NCBI GenBank assembly: GCA_036506495.1
Contig: DASXRQ010000147.1
Location: 1 to 64,000, forward strand
Source of the DNA: DASXRC01 sp036506495
GTDB taxonomy: Bacteria > Actinomycetota > Actinomycetes > Mycobacteriales > Micromonosporaceae
Length of the DNA: 64,000 nt
Reading direction: 5' to 3'
The position numbers and the translations under genes were made by a program. Positions 32,259 through 40,858 of this stretch are shown here, in pieces (position 1 is the stretch's first letter; every line of letters begins with the position of its first letter). The notes below the pieces were generated by a model, which saw only the letters and a program-made list of their open reading frames with translations, did not search any database and had not been told where the DNA came from.

Positions 32259-33130
32259 CCGGAACCCCTTGGTCTCGACTTCCACAACGGCTCCTCTGCC
32301 AACTTCATGATGAGTGCGACGGATTCCTCGGGTCGCAGGGCCGCCGCTCTGATGTGGTCGAAGATAAAGATGTACTTGCGGAGTTCGTCATTCTTCTCGA
32401 GAAATAAGCCGCCGGTGGCGTTCTCGGCGAATACAACGTCCGGGTCGCCAGGTTCGGGAAAATCGAGAATTGCGAATGTTCCATCCATTCCGGCGTGCGC
32501 GCCCGCCTCGAACGAGAGGACCTGGATCGTCACATTCGGCAGGTCGGCGGCCTCCGCGAGCCGTTGAAGCTGCGCCCGCATCACCGTGTCCCCACCGACT
32601 GGGCGGCTCACGACGGCCTCGTCGAGCACCACCCAGAGGTCAATCGAATCGTCCTGCGTCAACAACGACTGACGGGCCATGCGGACACTTACCCGGCGTT
32701 CGACCTCACCCGCCGTGATGTCTGGACGCGCCGCCCGGATCATCGCCCTCGCGTAGTCCTCGGTCTGCAGCAACCCGGGCACGACCTGCTGCTCGTATGC
32801 CCGAATCGATTGGGCGGCCGCCTCCAGGCCGACGTACGCGCCGGTGAGCACCGTGCTGTACGGGTGCCACCAGCCCTTCTGTCGCGCCTCGCGGGCGATC
32901 TGGACGAGCTCCTCGCACTCGTCGCCCGCGACGCCGTAGATGCCCAGCATGTCGCGGACGTCGCGCGGCGTGGCCGAGGTGTGGCCCGTCTCGATGCGGG
33001 AGATCTTGGAGGCGGAGCATTCCATCCGATCGGCGACGGACTCGATCGTGACGCCGGCGGACTCGCGCCGTCGACGTAGCTCGGCACCGAGTCGGCGGCG
33101 TCGGATGGTGGGACTCCGGCGCTCCGTCAC
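32249..33130 (-). CDS. XRE-family HTH regulator with DUF5753 domain
   Basis: This 293-residue DNA-binding protein has an N-terminal helix-turn-helix (residues 12-70, GAELRRRRESAGVTIESVAD and CSASKISRIETGHTSATPRD). The C-terminal DUF5753 domain is at about 95-285, with QQVVPGLLQTEDYARAM and LRRLAEAADLPNVTIQVL-type segments. A very strong ribosome site, GGAGGTGATC, precedes GTG 33130. It is one of the many WhiJ-type regulator/DUF397 pairs of actinomycetes. A perfect palindrome 53 bp upstream may be its own operator. Confidence 0.92.
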   Translation of the reverse strand: MTERRSPTIRRRRLGAELRRRRESAGVTIESVADRMECSASKISRIETGHTSATPRDVRDMLGIYGVAGDECEELVQIAREARQKGWWHPYSTVLTGAYVGLEAAAQSIRAYEQQVVPGLLQTEDYARAMIRAARPDITAGEVERRVSVRMARQSLLTQDDSIDLWVVLDEAVVSRPVGGDTVMRAQLQRLAEAADLPNVTIQVLSFEAGAHAGMDGTFAILDFPEPGDPDVVFAENATGGLFLEKNDELRKYIFIFDHIRAAALRPEESVALIMKLAEEPLWKSRPRGSGWI

Positions 33131-33182
33131 CGATCACCTCCGGAAGATGCGCCGATGCCGTGGGTCGCGATGGCGCGTGGAT

Positions 33183-33201
33183 CACTGAACCGGGTTCAGT
33201 G
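33183..33201. promoter_or_regulatory. Palindromic candidate operator upstream of the HTH/DUF397 pair
   Basis: CACTGAACC-G-GGTTCAGTG is a perfect 9-bp inverted repeat around one base. It lies upstream of the regulator start, where autoregulation would act. Confidence 0.5.
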
Positions 33202-33636
33202 TGCCGCTTCCCGACGCCGGACATCAAGCACGAATTCGGTCCGCAACGGCTCTCGATGGGCGCGTCGACTGCAACTTGCATTGATCGTGTTCTTGGTGCA
33301 CCCTGTGCGTATGACGCGGATCACACACCGTTTCCGCCGAGGTTGACAAAGAGGGTTCCATGGGGATCCACGGGACGCCCGAACAGGTTCAGCTTCGAGC
33401 CGAGCGGCCGAGATCGGCGTATCGGTCCATTCCCGTTAACGATTTTGGCGGGGTATGGCCGTGGCGCTCCGCGGCACAAACCCCACCGCTGTACGCAGGC
33501 AGCAGCTACGGCGGTGGGTGAGCCCGCGGAGTCAGGGTGTTGGTCGGGCGATCGCGTACGCTCCGAACGGGCTTCGATGCGACGGGAGCCCGGCCAGCGC
33601 TCGGCCGATCGCGACCAGCTCGGGACAGGAGTCGAT
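33202..33636. other. Intergenic stretch with no supported gene
   Basis: I see no convincing coding frame, tRNA or strong hairpin here. Composition is a little less GC-rich near 33240-33350, consistent with promoters. An AGGAGT ribosome site for the next gene lies at its right end. Confidence 0.4.
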
Positions 33637-33918
33637 GTGTTACCCCGGTCCGGTGACGTTCTCCACGTGACCCGCGCGGCGAGCGTTCAATTCGTCGAGC
33701 CGCTGTTCTTCCGGGTCATCCGCGTGCACGACTGGCCGACGTACGACGGCTGGGTGTGGCTCGACGGGTACGAGCTGAACCCCGCCGGCGAAGCCGTCGA
33801 TCGGCGGTCCATCTTCGTTCAGGTCAACGGGCTGCGGCAGGTCCGCGAGCCCGAGGCGCGCGCCCGCGCGGTGCCCCGTGTCGGGACGCCGGCGACCGCG
33901 CGGACCCGCACGCGCTGA
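33637..33918 (+). CDS. Small conserved hypothetical protein
   Basis: This 93-residue protein has no recognised function. The middle is rich in aromatic and hydrophobic residues (FVEPLFFRVIRVHDWPTYDG, then WVWLDGYELN and RRSIFVQVNGLRQV). This suggests a compact beta-fold; the C-terminus is basic and disordered. The GTG at 33637 is set by AGGAGT four bases upstream. There is no signal peptide. A GC3-biased frame and strong ribosome site make it a likely real gene. Confidence 0.65.
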   Translation: MLPRSGDVLHVTRAASVQFVEPLFFRVIRVHDWPTYDGWVWLDGYELNPAGEAVDRRSIFVQVNGLRQVREPEARARAVPRVGTPATARTRTR

Positions 33919-34039
33919 CCCCGTTCCGCACCGTTACGCCGCGTAGGTGCCGGCAGAGCGCCTACGATCGGAAGCACCACCTCCAGCACGTCGGTTACTC
34001 CCTGCGCGACCCGGACCCCTACCACGGGGGGACGGCGCA

Positions 34040-34816
34040 ATGGCTGCCGAGCAATCGGGACCCGACGATTCCGGGTGCCCAGGCCCGACCCGTCGCCTGC
34101 TCGTCGCGGTGTTGGCCGGGATCGCTGCGGTGCTTATCGCGCCCGCGCCGGCCGACGCTGACCGGGTCACCCCACGACGCTCGGCCGGCGTCACGTCCGA
34201 CTGGGGCCACCGGCCGCGTACGCCGTACCCCGCCCGGCCGACGGGCGTACCAGGGCTGGTGCGTCCGCCGGTCGCCGTGCCCACGCCCACGCCGGGGCCG
34301 CCGTCGCAGGGACCAGAGCCCACTCCGAAGCCCAGACCGTCGCCGGACGACCCGCCGTCGGCGAAACCGCCGGGGTCGCACCCGCCGGACGCCGTCTCGC
34401 CGAGGCCCTCACACACGACCAAGCCGTCGCACACCGCGAAGCCGTCGGATGCGACGGGGTCCGAGCCGAGGGCGGCCGAGCACCGACACAAGCCGGTCCA
34501 CGCGGGCCGGGACGCGGTAGCCGGCGAGGCCGTCGAGGCGCCCTCCGAGCCGGCGGTGGACGCGCCGACATGGCCGACCGCGGCCGCGGCGCCCGCGCCC
34601 ACCACGCCGCGTACGTCGCCCGCCTATCGCGCTGACGGGTTGCCCGCCGACCAGGCGACGCCCGGCCCGGGCCGGGCCGCGTCGGACCAGTTGGTGGGCC
34701 GGGAGTCCGGTCTCGGCGATGACCTTCATCGATCAATGATCTACTCCGGCGTGATCGGGCTCGCCCTCGCCTTCATCGGCATGGCGATGGTGGCCTGGCG
34801 TCGCCGTCTCTGGTGA
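34040..34816 (+). CDS. Proline-rich membrane-spanning surface protein, hypothetical
   Basis: This 258-residue protein has an N-terminal hydrophobic segment (LLVAVLAGIAAVLIAPAPADA), probably a signal peptide. About 170 residues of Pro/Thr/Lys/Ala-rich low-complexity sequence follow (TPTPGPPSQGPEPTPKPRPS and similar). The C-terminal helix SGVIGLALAFIGMAMVAW ends in RRRLW. The shape is that of a wall-spanning stalk with a C-terminal anchor, but no LAXTG motif is seen, so sortase anchoring is not supported. GGGGGA precedes ATG 34040. No family recognised. It converges on the PASTA protein gene with a 17-bp gap. Confidence 0.6.
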   Translation: MAAEQSGPDDSGCPGPTRRLLVAVLAGIAAVLIAPAPADADRVTPRRSAGVTSDWGHRPRTPYPARPTGVPGLVRPPVAVPTPTPGPPSQGPEPTPKPRPSPDDPPSAKPPGSHPPDAVSPRPSHTTKPSHTAKPSDATGSEPRAAEHRHKPVHAGRDAVAGEAVEAPSEPAVDAPTWPTAAAAPAPTTPRTSPAYRADGLPADQATPGPGRAASDQLVGRESGLGDDLHRSMIYSGVIGLALAFIGMAMVAWRRRLW

Positions 34817-34833
34817 GCGTCGCGCTGCGTCGG

Positions 34834-35787
34834 TCAATCGCCCTGGCCGGTCGACGCCGACTGGTTGTCCGCGGCTGGGGTCGTTGGCGGGGCTGTGGTC
34901 GGCGGGGCGGTGGCAACGATCAATATGATCTGCGTACCCGGAGGCACGCTGTCGCCCGCCGCCGGTTCGGTCTCGATCACTCGGCCCGCGCGCACGGTGT
35001 CGCTCTGTCGGGTCTGCGTCCGCGCCTGCAGCTGTAGATCGTCCAGGATCGCGCGGGCGGTGGCCTCGTCGAGGCCGGCGAGCTGTGGCACGACAACCGA
35101 CACCGCGGCGGTGGTCTTCGACGGGGTTGGGCGGGCCGGCGTCGTCGTGGGGACCGATGAGGTCGCCGCGGACGTCGGCGCGACCGGCGCCGACGTGGCG
35201 GGCGTGGCCGGGGTGGCCGGCCGGTCATTGGAGTTGCGCGCCGCCAGCCAGATGCCAAGGCCCAGGACGCCGAGCAGCAGCAGCGCGACCACGCCGATCA
35301 CGATCGGCAGCCACCAGTGGCCGTCCTCGCCCAGGTCACGTCCTTCCCAATCGGCGGGCGTCCCCTCCCGTACGCCGCCGGGCGGCACCCCCGCCCGACC
35401 GGACCAGCTCGCTTGTGCCGGCCGGAGCACCGCGGTCTGGTCCCCCGGCGGCACCACCGCCGTCTCGTCGCCGCGCGAAAAGGCGGTCGTCTCGTCGCCG
35501 CGCGGAAAGGCGGCCGTCTCGTCACCACCCCGGGATCCCGGAGCCATGCCCGCGCCCGGGAATGCCGCCGTCTCGTCGGGGGCCGGCCCGCCCGCCCCAG
35601 CCTCGCCCGACGCCCGCCCCGGTTCGGACTCATCCACCTCGGCGAACGGGTCGAACTCGCTCGTCTCGTCGAGGATGGGCTGCTGGTCGGCGCTTGGCCG
35701 GGTGTCGTCCGCGGGTCCCTCACCCGGGACCCCGGCCGCTTCACCGCGGTCCGGCGCGCCGTCGCGCGGCTGCTCGTCGTCCGCCAT
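34834..35787 (-). CDS. Membrane protein with single extracellular PASTA domain and repeated DET motifs
   Basis: This 317-residue protein has an acidic, disordered cytoplasmic half (1-158), a membrane helix (160-182), a Thr/Pro/Ala linker and one PASTA domain (about 230-292, VSVVVPQLAGLDEATARAIL). There is no kinase domain. The cytoplasmic half carries six similar units: DETSEF (40), DETAAF (71), DETAAF (89), DETTAF (98), DETAVV (107) and DQTAVL (116). They resemble threonine sites of PknB substrates such as GarA. It could sense muropeptides and dock FHA proteins when phosphorylated. That is inference. The ATG at 35787 follows GGAGAGG. The repeats come from a tandem DNA repeat near 35440-35560. 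Confidence 0.82.
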   Translation of the reverse strand: MADDEQPRDGAPDRGEAAGVPGEGPADDTRPSADQQPILDETSEFDPFAEVDESEPGRASGEAGAGGPAPDETAAFPGAGMAPGSRGGDETAAFPRGDETTAFSRGDETAVVPPGDQTAVLRPAQASWSGRAGVPPGGVREGTPADWEGRDLGEDGHWWLPIVIGVVALLLLGVLGLGIWLAARNSNDRPATPATPATSAPVAPTSAATSSVPTTTPARPTPSKTTAAVSVVVPQLAGLDEATARAILDDLQLQARTQTRQSDTVRAGRVIETEPAAGDSVPPGTQIILIVATAPPTTAPPTTPAADNQSASTGQGD

Positions 35788-35965
35788 GCCCGTCCTCTCC
35801 CGGCGCCGGCCCACGGCCGGCCCCGGTGATCCAACTTAGCCCGCCGGGTCGCGGGGAGTCGGCCCGGCCCCGGCGAGGACGGATCGCGCGCAGCGATGCG
35901 ATAGCCCCTGATCGCGCGTCGCGAGCGGCTCGCCGCCGCCACCGGTGACCGCTACGCTCCCCGGC

Positions 35966-37111
35966 ATGGCCGTACGAGGCTGGGGAGGGCCGATCGCGAT
36001 GGCGGTCGGCGGCGCGGCCGGAGCGGGCGCCGCGCAGCTGGGGTTGGGCTACGGGCTGGGAATCATCGCCTGGCTGCCGGCCTCGAACGGGGCGAGCGAG
36101 CCCGCTTGGAAGGCGGGCCTGGCGTGGGCGACGTGGATCGCCGCGACCTCAACCATCGCCGGCGCCCTGCTGGCCGATCGGAGCGCGAGCACCTCGACGC
36201 GGGTCGCCACGGTGGACCGCGGCGGCGCGAGCTCGGTCACGCTCTTACTCTGGCGGACCGCGCTCGCCCTCGCCGCCGCGGTTGGGGCGCTCGTGACGGT
36301 CGCGTTGGTCGCGGTGCCCGCCCGCGCCGTCGTGCGGACGGACACCTTCTCGCCGCAGACCATCGCCGCGGGGTACGCGGTGCTCGGTGTCGTCCTCGGC
36401 CTGCTCGTGGCGATCGCCGCCATTGCCGCCCGCGCCATCGCCGCCAACCTCATCGCCGCCGGGGCCTGGCTCTGGACACTGGCCATCGTGGACGTCATCG
36501 ACGGCGTCGCCGGCGGCCGCGGCCTCCCGAGCGCGCAACTCGGCGTTTGGCACTTCACCGGCGGCGATGGCGGGTATTTCCGGCACATCTACCTGCCCGG
36601 AGCCGCGCTTAGCCTCGGCGCGGCACTCGTCATCGGGTGCCTCGCCGCGGTGCCGGCCGCCCGCCGCGGGGACAACCGGGTCGGCGTGGCGGTCTCCGGC
36701 GCGATGGGGCCCCTGCTCGTGGCCTCGGCGTACTTCCTGGCTGCGCCGGGTCTGGTCGAGCCGGTCGCGGAGCAGCTGTCGGCGTACCTCGTGGCACCGT
36801 ACGCGGTGATGGCCGGCCTGGCCGGCTCGGTGCTCGCCTCCGCGCTGCCCGTCACCGCGCACCCCGGGTTGGGCCCGACGAGGGTTCCCGAGCCGGACGC
36901 GACCGCGACCGATGAGCCCGCGGGCGCGCACCCTGCCGGTGCGGTGCGTGACGACGGCGCCCGAAGCGCGGCCGGCTGGGAGGGCATGCTGGCGCCGGAG
37001 CCGGCGATCGCGCGGGGCAGTGCGGTGGTGCCGTCGCCTCGATCGGCCCAACCGTCCGGCGCGGGCGCGGGCCGATGGGGCCGCCTGGTCCGGCGAGTGA
37101 GCGGGGGCTGA
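35966..37111 (+). CDS. Polytopic membrane protein, conserved hypothetical
   Basis: This 381-residue protein has about eight to nine hydrophobic segments between residues 5 and 290, then a polar Pro/Ala-rich cytoplasmic tail of about 90 residues. Small-residue-rich helices (AVGGAAGAGAAQLGLGYGLG and AALALVAAV-like stretches) suggest a transporter or flippase accessory, but no motif identifies it. ATG 35966 is preferred over a GTG 21 bases earlier. It converges on the CapA-type gene. Function unknown. Confidence 0.65.
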   Translation: MAVRGWGGPIAMAVGGAAGAGAAQLGLGYGLGIIAWLPASNGASEPAWKAGLAWATWIAATSTIAGALLADRSASTSTRVATVDRGGASSVTLLLWRTALALAAAVGALVTVALVAVPARAVVRTDTFSPQTIAAGYAVLGVVLGLLVAIAAIAARAIAANLIAAGAWLWTLAIVDVIDGVAGGRGLPSAQLGVWHFTGGDGGYFRHIYLPGAALSLGAALVIGCLAAVPAARRGDNRVGVAVSGAMGPLLVASAYFLAAPGLVEPVAEQLSAYLVAPYAVMAGLAGSVLASALPVTAHPGLGPTRVPEPDATATDEPAGAHPAGAVRDDGARSAAGWEGMLAPEPAIARGSAVVPSPRSAQPSGAGAGRWGRLVRRVSGG

Positions 37112-37135
37112 CCGACGTCGGCGCCGGGCCGGGGC

Positions 37136-38359
37136 TCACGCTCCGGGCCGCACCACCACGAGCCCGTCGGCCGCGCCACCGCGCCCGAGGACGTATCCCG
37201 CGATCCGGTCGTACGCCGCCTGATAGATCCGAAGCGTGGCCGGCGGTATGGCGGCGCTCCCCAGCGCGGACGGCAGGTTGACGAGCCGGATGGCCGGACC
37301 GATCTGGGTCCAGGTCGGGATCGCCTCAGCCCTGGTGACCCGCCACCGGCCCGGCGCGTACTCCGAGAACGTCATCCTGGCCATCACGCCCTCGCGGTTG
37401 TCGTTGACCGGCTCCGCGTGCCGGGCCAGCTCGTTGCCCATGCCGTACACGACCCACTTCGCGCCGAACCGCTCGAACGGCTGCACCACGTGGGCGTGGT
37501 GACCCAGGATGAGGTCGATGTCCGGCGAGGCGATGAGGCGGGCCGCCCAGGAGCGCTGGTTGGCGTCCGGGGCGTGCTCGTACTCCGTGCCCCAGTGCAG
37601 GCTCAACACCACGATCTGCGCGCCGGCCGCGCGCAACCGGTGTGCGGCCGCCGTTATCTTCGCCACGTCGACGACGTTCACCAGCCAGTCCTCGCCGGGC
37701 GGTGGACGCAGCCCGTTGAGGTGTGCGGTATAGGCGAGGTGGCCGACGCGTACGCCGCCCACGTCGTACAGGACCGGGGTCGCGGCGTCCCGGGCGCTCC
37801 GCGCGCTGCCCGTGTGGCCGAGTCCCGCCGCGTCGAGGGCCGCCATGGTCCGGCGTACGCCCCCCTCGCCCTGGTCGATCGTGTGGTTCGACGCGGTCGA
37901 GCAGGCGTCGAAGCCGGCCCGCTTCACGCCGTCGAGCACCTGCGGCGGCACGCTGAACCTCGGGTAGCCCAGGAACGGCCCGCCCGCGGCGGCCAGCGGG
38001 GTTTCGAGGTGACAGATCGCCAGGTCGGCGTCGGCGATCGCGGCCCGGACGCCGGCGAACATCGGAAAGAAGTCGAACCCCGCTCGGCCGGCCGCTCGGG
38101 CATCTGCGCGCGCCTGCTCCCAGACCTGCGGGTGCACGAGGACATCGCCGGCACCGAGGATGGTGACGGTACGCGGTACGGCCGCGGCGGCACTGGGGCT
38201 CGCGACGGCGCTCGCACCGGTGGCGGGACTCGGTCCCACCCAGCGCGCGTCCCGGACGGAACCGGCCGTGCATCCGCTGGCGAACGCGACCAGCGCGGCG
38301 CCGGCCGCCATTGCGCGCAGCCAAAATCGCCGCGCCCCGCTCCGGTCACGCACCGGCAA
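37136..38359 (-). CDS. CapA-family metallophosphatase-like lipoprotein
   Basis: This 407-residue protein of the CapA/PgsA family (calcineurin-like fold) has members that act in poly-gamma-glutamate synthesis or as phosphatases. An N-terminal hydrophobic segment ends in ASGC, a possible lipobox. Metal-site motifs are GAGDVLVHP, ICHLETPL, ASNHTIDQG, LHWGTEYEH and GHHAHVVQPF. None of the other cap/pgs genes is nearby, so capsule synthesis is not indicated. It ends 30 bp past the start of the downstream-facing ligase gene's 3' region and is not clearly part of an operon. Confidence 0.85.
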   Translation of the reverse strand: MPVRDRSGARRFWLRAMAAGAALVAFASGCTAGSVRDARWVGPSPATGASAVASPSAAAAVPRTVTILGAGDVLVHPQVWEQARADARAAGRAGFDFFPMFAGVRAAIADADLAICHLETPLAAAGGPFLGYPRFSVPPQVLDGVKRAGFDACSTASNHTIDQGEGGVRRTMAALDAAGLGHTGSARSARDAATPVLYDVGGVRVGHLAYTAHLNGLRPPPGEDWLVNVVDVAKITAAAHRLRAAGAQIVVLSLHWGTEYEHAPDANQRSWAARLIASPDIDLILGHHAHVVQPFERFGAKWVVYGMGNELARHAEPVNDNREGVMARMTFSEYAPGRWRVTRAEAIPTWTQIGPAIRLVNLPSALGSAAIPPATLRIYQAAYDRIAGYVLGRGGAADGLVVVRPGA

Positions 38360-38389
38360 AGGGTACGCCGACCGGCCCGCCTGCCGGCG

Positions 38390-39868
38390 TCACTCCACGG
38401 GCCACGTGTGCACGGGTTCGTTCGCGCGCTGGTGTTCCGCGTACCGCAGCACCATGTCCCGGAGCGCTCCGCAGCGGTCGAGATTGCGTTCCCGTTCGGC
38501 CGCGGCCACGGCGTCGACCTGCCAGACCGCGCCGTTGCGCCTGGTGGCGCAGCGCCGCTCGATGATGCCGAGCAGGCGGTCGCGAAGCGCCGGGTCGACG
38601 TCGAATCGGTCCAACCCGTCGTACGCCTTCGGCAGCAACCGCTCGAGGACCAGGTCCGTCACGTGGATCTCGCCCAGGCGCGGCCAGTACACGGTCCCGC
38701 CGATCCCACCTCTCGCGGCCGCGTGGAAGTTCTCCTCCGCCGAGCTGAAGGTCAGCTGGCTCCAGATCGGGCGGTCCGCCTCGGCCAGCTCACGGGTCAG
38801 TCCGAAGTAGAACGCCGCGTTCGCGAGCATGTCCACGACCGTGGGCCCGGCGGGCAGCACCCGGTTCTCCACGCGCAGGTGGGGGCGGCCGTTCATGATG
38901 TCGTACACCGGCCGGTTCCACCGGTAGATCGTGCCGTTGTGCAGCCGGAGTTCGGCCAGGCGCGGTACGCCGCCGGCGCGTAGCACCTCGACGGGGTCCT
39001 CGTCGGTGCAGATCGGCAACAACGGCGGGAAGTATCGGACGTTCTCCTCGAAGAGGTCGAAGATCGAGGTGATCCATCGCTCGCCGAACCACACCCGTGG
39101 GCGTACGCCCTGGGCCTTGAGCTCCTCCGGCCGGCTGTCGGTGGACTGTTCGAACAGGGCGATACGAGTCTCGGCCCACAGCCTGCGGCCGAACAGGAAC
39201 GGCGAGTTGGCGCCGATCGCGAGCTGGACACCGGCGATGGCCTGTGCGGCGTTCCAATGGTTGGCGAACGTGTCGGGCGCCACCTGAAGGTGGAACTGGA
39301 CGCTCGTGCCCGCCGCCTCCGGCGCGATGGAGTCGTTGTACATCTGCAGCCGTTCGACGCCGCGGATGTCGAGGCCGATGTCCTCACCGCGGGCGGCCAC
39401 GATCTGCTCGTTGAGCAGGTGGTACCGATCGTTGCTCGAGACGTTGCCCATGACGGCGTGGCCGGGGGTGAGTGTCGGAAGTATGCCGATCAGCAGGATC
39501 GTGCAATCCGCCTTGCGGGCGCGCTCGTCCGCCCGCCCGATGCTCGCCAGCAGGTCGCGCTCGTAGTCGGCGAAGCCCATGCCGTCGATCAGCCGTGGCC
39601 GTGCGTTGAGCTCGAGGTTGAACTGACCAAGCTCGGTCTGGAAGGTCGGATCGGCCAGGTTGGCCAGGATCTCCGCGTTGCGCATCGCCGGTTCGGCGTC
39701 GAAGTCCACCAGGTCGAGTTCGATCTCCAGCCCGGTGGTCGGCCGATCGGCGTCGAACCCGAAGTCGTCGAGCATGAGCGCAAAGACGTCCAGGCAACGG
39801 CGCACCTTGTGCCGGTAACGCGCCTGATCCTCCCGGGAGAACGCGGCCGGCGTGACGTCCTTCCCCAT
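38390..39868 (-). CDS. Glutamate-cysteine ligase family (GCS2-type) protein
   Basis: This 492-residue carboxylate-amine ligase of the GCS2 superfamily includes enzymes that join glutamate to cysteine or another amine. The N-terminal TTGLEIELDLVDF supplies the expected metal-binding Glu residues. QFNLELNARP, SVQFHLQV and HLRVENRVLPAGPT are family-like segments. Length is near the EgtA/GshA range. Actinomycetes use mycothiol rather than glutathione, so the product is uncertain; ergothioneine synthesis would need egtBCD, which are not adjacent. The ATG at 39868 is preceded by GAGGG. It lies upstream of the CapA gene on the same strand with 30 bp between. Confidence 0.8.
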   Translation of the reverse strand: MGKDVTPAAFSREDQARYRHKVRRCLDVFALMLDDFGFDADRPTTGLEIELDLVDFDAEPAMRNAEILANLADPTFQTELGQFNLELNARPRLIDGMGFADYERDLLASIGRADERARKADCTILLIGILPTLTPGHAVMGNVSSNDRYHLLNEQIVAARGEDIGLDIRGVERLQMYNDSIAPEAAGTSVQFHLQVAPDTFANHWNAAQAIAGVQLAIGANSPFLFGRRLWAETRIALFEQSTDSRPEELKAQGVRPRVWFGERWITSIFDLFEENVRYFPPLLPICTDEDPVEVLRAGGVPRLAELRLHNGTIYRWNRPVYDIMNGRPHLRVENRVLPAGPTVVDMLANAAFYFGLTRELAEADRPIWSQLTFSSAEENFHAAARGGIGGTVYWPRLGEIHVTDLVLERLLPKAYDGLDRFDVDPALRDRLLGIIERRCATRRNGAVWQVDAVAAAERERNLDRCGALRDMVLRYAEHQRANEPVHTWPVE

Positions 39869-40044
39869 CAGCCCTCCTGGCGCGAGGCGTGCTGTGGAAC
39901 CTCCACGTTAGGAGCGTCGGCACGCCCAGGCTAGGGACAAAATGGCCATATGCCCAGCGCTGCGTGAGCGAATGTGCGCGCTACGTTCAGGAGCTGAAGA
40001 TCGCGACTTTGGCCCCAACTCCACCGGACTCAGGTGAAAGCGTC

Positions 40045-40132
40045 GACGGGGGGCCGCACGGAACCCGTGCGACGCCCCGTCCCGGGTGGTGATCCGCAGG
40101 TTTGGGGGGTGCACGGGGGCCAAGCCCCCCGT
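40045..40132 (-). terminator. Two consecutive hairpins downstream of the YceI gene
   Basis: The first hairpin (40045-40081) has the outer stem GACGGGG/CCCCGTC with an inner stem GCACGG/CCGTGC. The second (40112-40132) pairs CACGGGGG with CCCCCGTG. Both lie after the YceI stop on the minus strand. Confidence 0.55.
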
Positions 40133-40165
40133 GGGTCGGGAAGCGACGCCCCCCGTGGGTCGGGA
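40124..40165. repeat. Two-copy 24-bp direct repeat
   Basis: GCCCCCCGTGGGTCGGGA occurs at 40124-40141 and again at 40148-40165, abutting the YceI stop codon. The right half of the preceding hairpin is contained in the first copy. Confidence 0.7.
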
Positions 40166-40747
40166 TCAGGCCTGACGAATCGCCTCGGCCTCGATCTCGA
40201 TCTTGACCTTGCGGCCGACCAGGACACCGCCGGTCTCCAGCGCCTGGTTCCAGCTGATGCCGAAGTCCTCACGGTCGATCTCGGCCGTCGCGGTGAAGGC
40301 GACGACCTCGGCGCCCCACGGATTGCGAGCGACGCCGCCGAACTCGACCGCGAGCTCTACCTCGCGGGTCACGCCCTTGATCGTCAGGTCGCCGACCACG
40401 GTGAAGGTGTCGTCGGACGCGTTGACCACGCGGGTGCTTCGGAAGCTCAGCGTGGGGTACTTCTCGGCCTCGAAGAAGTCGCCGGTCCGCAGATGGTTGT
40501 CCCGATCGGGCGAGCCGGTGTCGATGCTGGTCGCCTGCATGGTCGCGGTCACCCTGGACTCGAGCGGGTTCTCCGCCACGATGATCTCGCCGGCGAACTC
40601 CTTGAACACGCCGCGAACCTTGCTCATGAGGTGGCGGACGACGAAGCCGACGCGGCTGTGCGCCACGTCGAGGCTGAAGGTGCCCGGTGTCGGAATCGTG
40701 GCGTCGTTCCAGTCACGCGTGGCGAGCTCGGTTGTGCTGCTGGTCAT
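40166..40747 (-). CDS. YceI family protein (isoprenoid/lipid-binding lipocalin-like)
   Basis: This 193-residue protein has the YceI fold. FSLDVAHSRVGFVVRHLMSK near residue 25, then VTATMQATSIDTGSPDRDNHL and SFRSTRV with GDLTIKGVTREVEL, are signature segments. There is no signal peptide, so it is probably cytoplasmic. Members bind polyisoprenoids or fatty amides and often respond to stress. GGAGGGC precedes ATG 40747. The frame stays open for another 2.8 kb upstream, but that part is antisense to marR and other genes and not coding. It is divergent from marR, which likely represses it. Confidence 0.92.
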   Translation of the reverse strand: MTSSTTELATRDWNDATIPTPGTFSLDVAHSRVGFVVRHLMSKVRGVFKEFAGEIIVAENPLESRVTATMQATSIDTGSPDRDNHLRTGDFFEAEKYPTLSFRSTRVVNASDDTFTVVGDLTIKGVTREVELAVEFGGVARNPWGAEVVAFTATAEIDREDFGISWNQALETGGVLVGRKVKIEIEAEAIRQA

Positions 40748-40797
40748 GTGATGCCCTCCGGGGGTTCTTGCCGTCAGTCGCGCGGGTTGCACGATGC

Positions 40798-40809
40798 TTG
40801 CGTAAGCAA
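40798..40809. promoter_or_regulatory. Candidate MarR operator between yceI and marR
   Basis: TTGC-GTAA-GCAA is a short palindrome in the divergent intergenic region, next to TGTACGCAGAACA. Its position suits control of both genes. Confidence 0.4.
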
Positions 40810-40858
40810 CTGTACGCAGAACAATATTCCGGGTGTCAAGTGCTGTTAGCATGGCGGT

